NCBI GenBank assembly: GCA_005223375.1
Contig: RXOD01004280.1
Location: 1-24,858 of the forward strand
From: Amoebophrya sp. AT5.2
Taxonomy: Eukaryota; Sar; Dinophyceae; Syndiniales; Amoebophryaceae
DNA length: 24,858 bases
Reading direction: 5' to 3'
Below the pieces are notes generated by a model. The model saw nothing but the letters and a program-made list of their open reading frames with translations, had not been told where the DNA came from and did no database searches. The position numbers and the translations under genes are program-made. Position 1 is the first letter of the stretch, and every line of letters starts with the position of its first letter. Below are positions 19,023 to 24,858 of the stretch, in pieces.

Positions 19023-20768
19023 TTAAACTCCAGAGGTTCCGTAGACGCGGGTCCATTCGTCGAACTTCTTCAAGTCGTCCGAGCATGCGGACGCTTTTAC
19101 CTTGGCGAGGGCGCGCTTGAAGTGCCCTATTTCCAGCATGGGAAGGATTGTCCGTTCCCTCAAGTCTGGGCGCCCCCGCAGTTGCTCGTACGTCAGTGCG
19201 ATCACCTCTCCATGATCCGCCGTGCCGCAATTTCTCTTTGCTGAAACAACTAATGGCGCGAGCGCGTAGTCCTCAGAGGGCGTCGACGTCGTGGCTCTAC
19301 TGGTGGCTGTTGCAGCACTACTACTACCCCCCGTCCTGCTGCGGTAGGGATGCGGGCGCACTTTGACCCACTCCGTTGCCTCTGAGAACTCGCGCACGCA
19401 CTCCTGGAGCGCCTGCAGCACGAGCCCCTTCAGGTCCCGGCCCGAGAAGAACGCCGTGGTTTCCACGAGGGCATCTACATCCGCCGCCTTCAACGCGTGC
19501 CGCTCGTTTCGCAGCAGGTGCCCCCGCAGCAGCCCGTCCCGCGCGGCCGCCGTCGGCAGCGGAATGTAGATCTTCTTCTGAAACCTGGACAGTATCGCCC
19601 GGTCCAGCTCCCACGGGGTGTTGGTCGCACCCATCACCAGCACGCCCTCAATCGAGGGCCCCACGCCGTCCATCTGCGTCAGAAACTCTGTCAACACCTG
19701 CCGACTCGACTCCGACTTGCCGCTTCCTTCAGAACCCCCGGCGGCGCGGTCCCCCATCAAGGAATCGATCTCGTCCAGGAAAACCACGGACGGCGACTTC
19801 TCGCGCGCAACCTCGAACAACGTCTTCACGAGCTTGGGGGACTCGCCGACAAACTTACACATCAGGTCCGCGGCGGACACGGAAAGAAACGTCATCGTAC
19901 TGGACGAGGTGGTGCCCTTGTTCGACCGAATAGAGGGCGCGTCCGCGACGTCTCGTTGGTCTTGATTCAGCGACGCCGTCGACGACGTTGAGGAGAGCGC
20001 GCCGTCGTTACCGTTATCAGCTGCTCCTCCCTCTGGACTTGCTCCTGCGCGATTCGACGACGACGCCACTGCCTTTGCGAGGTAGGTTTTGCCCGTCCCC
20101 GGCGGGCCATAAAGGAGAATCCCAGTCCACGGGGCGAGGAGACTCTTGTTGGAACTGCAGCCCGCAGCCGCGGAAGTTCCCCCGCCAAAGAGGTGCGGAA
20201 ATTCGAGGGGAAGCTCCACCGTCTGCCGCAGTGTTCGCTTTGCTTCCTCGAGACCCGCAATATCGCTCCACCGCAGATTTGGCCTTTCCATCACGATCGC
20301 ACCAGACAGCTGCGCAAGCATCGCCGCTTCGTCCTTGCTACGAGAGGATGAGGAAGATCCAGAAGCATTGCCTCCCGCGCCTCCTCCGCTGCCCCCGCCC
20401 CACGCCGTTCTTCTAGAAGTACCGGTCGCGCTCGCGCCCCCAGCACCCTGCCCAGAAGGTTGCACGACCCCGGCAGTATCTCCGCTTCTAGTAGTACAAC
20501 CCGAAGAACCCGCTAACACTGGCTCCGTAATTCCCTGGTCCAAGAGCGCCTTGATTTCCTCGGCGCGCTTCAGCACTTCGACCATCTTCTGCCGGTACAG
20601 AGGCTTGGCACGCTCGTTCTTGGAGTACTTGAAGCCGAGCTGCATAATTTCCATTCCGGACATGTACTCTCTGAACGCAGCCTGCAAGTCCCCCTTCTCC
20701 CGGTCCAACGCCGTCGCGGCCTGGAGCGTCGCAACCGCTTTGTCGAAGTACACCTGGGGGTCCGACAT
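19023..20768 (-). CDS. VPS4: VPS4-type AAA ATPase (ESCRT-III disassembly)
   Basis: A 581-aa single-exon gene. The N-terminal MIT domain (about 1-75) would bind ESCRT-III tails. A Gly/Ser/Ala linker runs to about 150, then ERPNLRWSDIAGLEEAKRTL opens the AAA module. Walker A is GPPGTGKT (221-228) and Walker B is VVFLDEID (328-335), with the pore-loop equivalent CKFVGES (304-310; classically KW(L/V)GES) and sensor 1 ATNTPW (381-386). The C-terminal beta-domain region (about 460-525) is expanded with Ser/Thr, and the closing helix FDEWTRVYG is typical of VPS4. It disassembles ESCRT-III filaments in endosomal sorting, cytokinesis and membrane repair. It exceeds the usual 440 aa because of inserts at 236-291 and 470-500. 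Odd: the arginine-finger triplet (RRRF in VPS4) reads LSRF at 393-396. Confidence 0.9.
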   Translation of the reverse strand: MSDPQVYFDKAVATLQAATALDREKGDLQAAFREYMSGMEIMQLGFKYSKNERAKPLYRQKMVEVLKRAEEIKALLDQGITEPVLAGSSGCTTRSGDTAGVVQPSGQGAGGASATGTSRRTAWGGGSGGGAGGNASGSSSSSRSKDEAAMLAQLSGAIVMERPNLRWSDIAGLEEAKRTLRQTVELPLEFPHLFGGGTSAAAGCSSNKSLLAPWTGILLYGPPGTGKTYLAKAVASSSNRAGASPEGGAADNGNDGALSSTSSTASLNQDQRDVADAPSIRSNKGTTSSSTMTFLSVSAADLMCKFVGESPKLVKTLFEVAREKSPSVVFLDEIDSLMGDRAAGGSEGSGKSESSRQVLTEFLTQMDGVGPSIEGVLVMGATNTPWELDRAILSRFQKKIYIPLPTAAARDGLLRGHLLRNERHALKAADVDALVETTAFFSGRDLKGLVLQALQECVREFSEATEWVKVRPHPYRSRTGGSSSAATATSRATTSTPSEDYALAPLVVSAKRNCGTADHGEVIALTYEQLRGRPDLRERTILPMLEIGHFKRALAKVKASACSDDLKKFDEWTRVYGTSGV

Positions 20769-20802
20769 TCTTTCACTTTCGGTTTGGGATGGGTGTCTAG
20801 GT

Positions 20803-21180
20803 CTACTTCTGGTGCTGTGAAGACGTTGCTATACAGTATCGATTGATGTCGGGTGCGTAAGAAGCGTCGTCAGTCGTCAGCCTGATAGCAGTGGTGCTCG
20901 TGTCCCTGCTCGTCATGTGCTGCTCCTGGTCCTGCTGCAAAAGTTCTAGCACGGAGAAGCAGTTGATGTACTTACATGCAGTTGTAAGCCGCAGTATGCT
21001 ATTCGTGCTACCTTGGAGTTCTCGCAATGAAAGCTGCACCGCGCCGTGGTCCGCAATCATGTTCATGGTGACCAAGTCCGTGTTTAGAATTTTGCCTCCA
21101 GGTCTTGCTCTACTGATCACGGAAACGTGCTCAACATCCTCCTGGAGTTGGCGACCCGTTCTGAAGCTGACATTCGCGAT
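20803..21180 (-). CDS. Unrecognised exon-like frame upstream of VPS4
   Basis: A minus-strand frame opens right after a good acceptor (CCAATCTAG|ATCGCG, first base 21180) and reads IANVSFRTGRQLQEDVEHVS, then a hydrophobic-polar pattern (KILNTDLVTMNMIADHGAVQ, LSLRELQGSTNSILRL), ending at a stop at 20803 only 34 bases from the VPS4 start. A strong donor consensus, GCAT|GTAAGT, lies at 20975, so the exon may stop there instead. No ATG start is nearby, so it would be an internal or last exon with the 5' part unseen. I do not recognise the family. Confidence 0.35.
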   Translation of the reverse strand: MANVSFRTGRQLQEDVEHVSVISRARPGGKILNTDLVTMNMIADHGAVQLSLRELQGSTNSILRLTTACKYINCFSVLELLQQDQEQHMTSRDTSTTAIRLTTDDASYAPDINRYCIATSSQHQK

Positions 21181-21471
21181 CTAGATTGGTAGTAGTTGCA
21201 CTTGCAGTGAGCATTTGATAACAAGGGTCGGCGCAAATTGGTCCGGAATCAACCGCGCAGCCCCAGCGGTGATTGTAAGTTTCGCCTTAGCTTCCACAAA
21301 AGGCCGGAAGACCCCTCACGCCCGCGAGACTCGATCACGATCGCAACGCTAAGACCTCGTCATCAGTCATTCATTCATTCATTCGCGCACGCATTAACGT
21401 AGGTCCAAATGTTTTTCTCCTGTGCATCTGTTCCTTAACGTTGTGCGTCCTATAGCATTCATTCTGGCCGC
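21181..21471. other. Non-coding stretch with an ATTC repeat
   Basis: About 290 bases with no coding signal; possibly an intron or intergenic. It holds a short CATT/ATTC tetranucleotide repeat at about 21366-21383. Confidence 0.4.
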
Positions 21472-21963
21472 CTATCGGTCGGCATACCACCGGCCATCTT
21501 TTTTCTGGACGAAACTTCCTCCCAAGGCGTTGCGAACATCCTGGCCCGTATTTTCTTGGAACCACTCATATGTGACCTCGAACTCGACCTCTTCACCTGT
21601 CGCCGTTTTGGCTGTGAACCTGTTGCCTGCGCCGGGTAAACGCACCCAGCGCGTGCCTGATATTTTTTCACGGATCGACTTTCTCCTTGCCTCTTCTTCC
21701 TCCCTTTTCCGCAAAGCCTCGCCGATTCTCTCTCGATTCTCGGCGATTCTTTTGCGTCTGGCTTCGTGCATTTCCTTTGTTTTCTCGGTCCTTTCCCGGG
21801 TTTTTTCGCCTTTTTTCTCTCGTTTGGCCGCTGCAACTTCTCGGCGGTTGACCATAGCCTCACGAAGATCCTTGGAGCTGGGAAACTCAGTCAGAGACTC
21901 CAAACTCCACCCGTATTCCGCTAGATCTTTCGCAAGTTGCCTTGCCCCAGGTCGTCCGATTTC
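21472..21963 (-). CDS. Charged coiled-coil protein, probable 3' exon
   Basis: The open frame runs from a TGA at 21964-21966 to a TAG at 21472; the only ATG start that gives a long product is at 21855 (127 aa). Coding composition extends upstream of that ATG (RQLAKDLAEYGWSLESLTEF), so a 5' exon or a splice acceptor near 21960 is likely. The middle is a long Lys/Arg/Glu helix (AAAKREKKGEKTRERTEKTK to EEEEARRKSIREK). It ends in a compact domain-like tail of about 60 residues: GTRWVRLPGAGNRFTAK, VEFEVTYEWFQENTG, GGSFVQKKDGRWYADR. Family not recognised. A structural or cytoskeletal role is only a guess from the coiled-coil. Confidence 0.55.
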   Translation of the reverse strand, partial: EIGRPGARQLAKDLAEYGWSLESLTEFPSSKDLREAMVNRREVAAAKREKKGEKTRERTEKTKEMHEARRKRIAENRERIGEALRKREEEEARRKSIREKISGTRWVRLPGAGNRFTAKTATGEEVEFEVTYEWFQENTGQDVRNALGGSFVQKKDGRWYADR

Positions 21964-22619
21964 TCACCTCCTTTTCGATCAGTATAAGTATCATGAGACT
22001 CGCGCCGTTGAGCCGAAGCGATTCTGGTTCATGTTCACCCGCCCAGCTCCAGCACCTCCAGGCAATGTAGCCGCAATCGTGGTTGCACGATGTGGAAACT
22101 CCTTCCTTGGCAGAATGAATACGACCAGCTGCAGAAATGCGGTAAAATGCAGCTCAAAGTGCAAGTAGTCGTGTCTCTGGGTATTCTTGTTTTCTCGGGG
22201 CCAGGAGCACCGCGCAGAAACATGCGAACTCCATACGGGGTTTTTGCAGTCAATTGGAAATCAAATGAGGAGCGTCGTCAGAGTTAGAGAGCGGATAAAA
22301 CAAAAACGTTTAAACGTACTTTACTATCGGATAGAAGTTCTCGCCGCGCCATCAAAAGTGTGGTGATGGGCCGTGGACTGGCAATCAAAAGCGAAAGATA
22401 ACCTGAACCTCTGCCTCCTTAAACTGCTATAAATAAAGTATTTCGTACGCCCCGCCCCCGTCAAAACATATATATTTTTCCGCGTATGCGGGTGCAGGAG
22501 GGAGCTGACTGAATTTTATTCGTTCGTGATCTCCCTTGTTCTGATGAATGTGGTCGTGAAAGCGACTCCAGGTGTCGCTACGTCTTCGTCGGGGAATGAA
22601 GCTGCAGTCAGCACGACGG
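21964..22619. other. Region without a resolved gene
   Basis: A minus frame starting ATGGAGTTCGCATGT at about 22231 (a signal-peptide-like MEFACFCAVLLAP) stops after 26 codons. The following open stretch ends at a GTGAGA donor-like site near 21967. These may be 5' exons of the coiled-coil gene, but I cannot join them convincingly. The left-hand part of the region also contains the 3' flank of the zinc-finger gene. Confidence 0.3.
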
Positions 22620-24355
22620 TCAACCGAATCCCGCCTCGTGGACGAATTTGCACTGGCCGCCCCGGTTACACCTTCCCACGCGGTAATCCATGCACGGAAT
22701 GATGTTTCCGCCCTGTGGCGGCGGACCTCCGCCACCCGCCCCGTTGTTGCGCATATTGTTCATCCCGCCTCGGCCCCCGCCGCGCGGAGACCGGTCGCGC
22801 TCCCGCCCCCGATTGTTCATGTTCTGACTCATTCTGCTAGCGCCATTATCGAAGGAGCTGTTCGCATTCATCATCCCCCGCCCGCCCGCGGCCGCGCCAG
22901 CGAAAGGGAAGGTGCTACTATTATCGTTCATCCGCCCGCCATCCAAAGCGGCGCCCATCATCCTTCGCCGCGTGACTTCGTTCCCCGTGTCGTTGCTGCG
23001 GTCCGGCTTCCGCACCTCGTGAATGAACCTGCAGTCTTTCCGCCAGCACTTCCCCAGCTGGAAGTCGCCGCAAAGCTCCTGTTGATTGTACGTAAAGTAG
23101 TTGTAAAAATCGTACGTCGAACAATTGCATTGGGATTCATTGGAATCGTGTTCCTTTTCGTTCCGAAAAAATGATTGCATTTACGACTTGCTTCTGCCAG
23201 AACGTTCTACTAATTCTTACAGCCTTGGCGGTATGATCACCTTGATGAACAGGTGGAACTCATCAGCAAAAGTGGGTGTTCGCAAAGACTAGTCGAGAAA
23301 AGCGCACTGCATTCGTTGATTTTTTCCATTCATTATTTTTTGTTATTTTTAGAAAGCAGTTTCTACCTTCCCATCGCTATTCACGTTGCGCCCTCTCTCG
23401 TTTCTTGCTCCCCCGAAATCTCCGCGCGGTCCTCCTCTGTCGCGGTTGCCGCCCCCGCCCCGGTCGTTGAAAGATCCCCCTCGGTCATTAAAGTTGTCGT
23501 TCCGGCCTCGCATCGGCATCGTCCTGTCCTCCTGCTTCCCGACAATCCGCCCGCGCTCGTTGAAGAGGTAACCGTTATTCGATGCCTCCTCCTGGAACAT
23601 GTGGAGAAATTTGCACTCATTCCCGCGGTTGCATTTTCCCATGCGGAAGTCGGCACAAAGCTCTGTCGGCCCGGTATAATTAATGTTCATATTGCTGCTC
23701 ATGTTTTGGAAGGAGCTGCCGCTGCGGCCCCGGTCGAGGTCGTTGTCTCGGTAGCCATCCTGGTTGCGTCTCCGCGAATCCCTGCCTCGCGGGGGCCCTC
23801 TGGCATCTTGCCCTCTATCATGAAAAAATTTGCAATTGGCACCGCGGTCGCACCGTCCGCGCTTGAAATCCATGCAAACTTCGGCGCCGGATGGCATATT
23901 TCCGCGGCTCAAAATAGGGGCCCGGTTCATGCGGGCCTGAGGATGTCGATGTGGTCGTTGATGTGAAAAATAAAACTGAATGGGAACCTCCCGCCTACTT
24001 AAAGAATAAACACTCAGCATCAAGACAGATCGCCATATAATGGCTCCATCGTAGTTACCGTATCCACAGGCTTGTTCATGCCCCTTCTTCCGCCGTCCAA
24101 CACGCTGCCGAGGTCGTGCGAGAACTTGCAGTTTTCCCCCCGGTCGCACCGCCCCGCTTTGAATTCTCCGCACTTCTCCACTCCGTTCCGGTCCCGAGAC
24201 CTCTCCCGCCTCTGTGGTCTGTCTCTGTCTCTCGTCCGCGGGCCCGTCCCTCGATCGTCGGCGCCCGACCCCGAGAACGCTCCGCTGTCCGTCGGCGGGC
24301 AAATCAGGTTCCCGTCTCCATCTACATCGTCCGCGTCGCCATCCGCACCCTCCAT
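22620..24355 (-). CDS. RNA-binding protein with five CCCH zinc fingers (3 exons)
   Basis: Exons are 24059-24355, 23367-23936 and 22620-23078, all joined at phase 0 by GT-AG introns, giving 441 aa. Five CCCH fingers are readable. ZF1 is C62-C70-C76-H80. ZF2 is C120-C128-C134-H138. ZF3 is C193-C201-C207-H211. ZF4 is C292-C300-C305-H309, with four residues in the second gap. ZF5 is C418-C426-C432-H436. Four of the fingers are CX7CX5CX3H with the core G(R/K)CxRGxxCKFxH, a type that binds single-stranded RNA, as in muscleblind-like proteins. Linkers are Arg/Gly/Asp/Asn-rich with RG, DRGG and RDRSPRGG motifs typical of mRNA-binding proteins. The N-terminus is acidic. The ATG at 24355 follows an in-frame stop, supporting it as the start. 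Role in mRNA processing or stability inferred from the fold. Confidence 0.85.
23079..23366 (-). other. Intron 2 of the CCCH zinc-finger gene
   Basis: 288 bases; donor GGGAAG|GTAGAA, acceptor ATCAACAG|GAGC. The open frame continues across both junctions for a few dozen codons, but the residues there lose the RG/zinc-finger character. Confidence 0.75.
23937..24058 (-). other. Intron 1 of the CCCH zinc-finger gene
   Basis: 122 bases; donor GATACG|GTAACT, acceptor ATCCTCAG|GCCCG. Splicing joins PVDT to ARMNRAP at phase 0. Confidence 0.75.
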
Positions 24356-24858
24356 ACAACCGGCTTACAAAGGCCCAACTGGATGCCTTCGGCCCCCTCA
24401 AATATAGTTGAAACATGGTTGCAAATATCAAAAAAATACAAAGCCAAGCGACGCCCAAGACGAAGCGCCCGACTGCATTCCAGCATGCAGTTCCTAGGTC
24501 TGGCGAAGCCAAAAATCCCGGCGAAGAATTCCGCCAGCGCTCGCCCGCGCTGCCACTATGCGTATAATGGCGGCGATAGATGAAAACCGACACCCTCGTC
24601 ACCTACTAGTACATGCCCGGCCCGCTGGGGCCCCCATGCTTTTACTAGAAGACGGGAGCCATAGCCACTGCTGCGCACCAACGACCACACAAGCATGCAA
24701 GGATGAAGACTCTCGGTGGCCGCTTGGGCAGCTTCTTCAGAACGGAAGAACCAGCGCCGCGCCTTTTGCCGCAAGAAATGAACGCAATCCATCGCTTTAG
24801 CTTCGCTAGCTTCTTCGCCAACGATGTTGCCCGCGGTTGGCGCATTGCAACCAAAACC
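24356..24858. other. Window edge; possible partial minus-strand gene
   Basis: Two overlapping minus frames are open here. One (stop at 24645) reads MRQPRATSLAKKLAKLKRW and ends in a hydrophobic VFILACLCGRWCAAVAMAPVF-type tail. The other (stop at 24556) contains EEASEAKAMDCVHFLRQKAR and runs off the window edge. Neither has a clear codon bias advantage, so no gene is called. A perfect 6-base inverted repeat (CTGCAT/ATGCAG) is at 24473-24490. Confidence 0.3.

Noticed and set aside
23349..24602. A single 417-codon minus ORF with a hydrophobic N-terminal segment
   Set aside because: Its first half lacks zinc-finger or RG character and overlaps exon 1 of the CCCH gene in another frame. Phase-0 GT-AG splicing gives a better protein.
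1..24858. CRISPR arrays, insertion sequences, transposases, rRNA genes
   Set aside because: No regularly spaced repeats, transposase-like proteins or rRNA signatures were seen; the gene structure is eukaryotic.

Overview
This window looks like nuclear DNA of a compact-genome protist. Evidence seen directly: GT-AG introns of about 120-290 bases interrupt a ribosomal protein gene, a CCCH zinc-finger gene and a TPR gene; unmistakably eukaryotic genes are present (uL2/RPL8, VPS4); coding exons are rich in G/C at third positions; many proteins carry long Ser/Gly/Ala or acidic low-complexity inserts. Every gene I can support lies on the minus strand. Co-directional genes, few introns and fungal/oomycete-style GH16 glucanases are compatible with a dinoflagellate-lineage alveolate (for example a syndinian or perkinsid parasite), but that placement is inference and no diagnostic marker such as a spliced-leader RNA was found.

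Layout, left to right. 1-990: no supported gene. 990-1631: small unrecognised basic protein. 1996-4954: large low-complexity protein whose coding frame appears to jump near its 3' end. 5875-7514: two-exon TPR co-chaperone-like protein with a complete carboxylate clamp. 7515-8745: non-coding. 8746-15587: the accessory block, consisting of a catalytically degenerate GH16-like protein, a macrodomain-like protein and an intact GH16 glucanase. The first two share a nearly identical N-terminal leader plus about 450 bases of upstream DNA, a roughly 700-base direct duplication.

16677-18020: RPL8 in three exons. 19023-20768: single-exon VPS4-type AAA ATPase with an altered arginine-finger segment. 20803-21180 and 21472-21963: two unrecognised exon-like frames. 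22620-24355: a three-exon protein with five CCCH zinc fingers. 24356-24858: edge of the window, with no secure gene.

The housekeeping genes (translation, ESCRT disassembly, chaperone binding, RNA binding) bracket the GH16/macrodomain block. In that block, one promoter-plus-leader unit has apparently been copied onto two unrelated effector domains, and one GH16 copy has lost its nucleophile. This is the most unusual part of the window.
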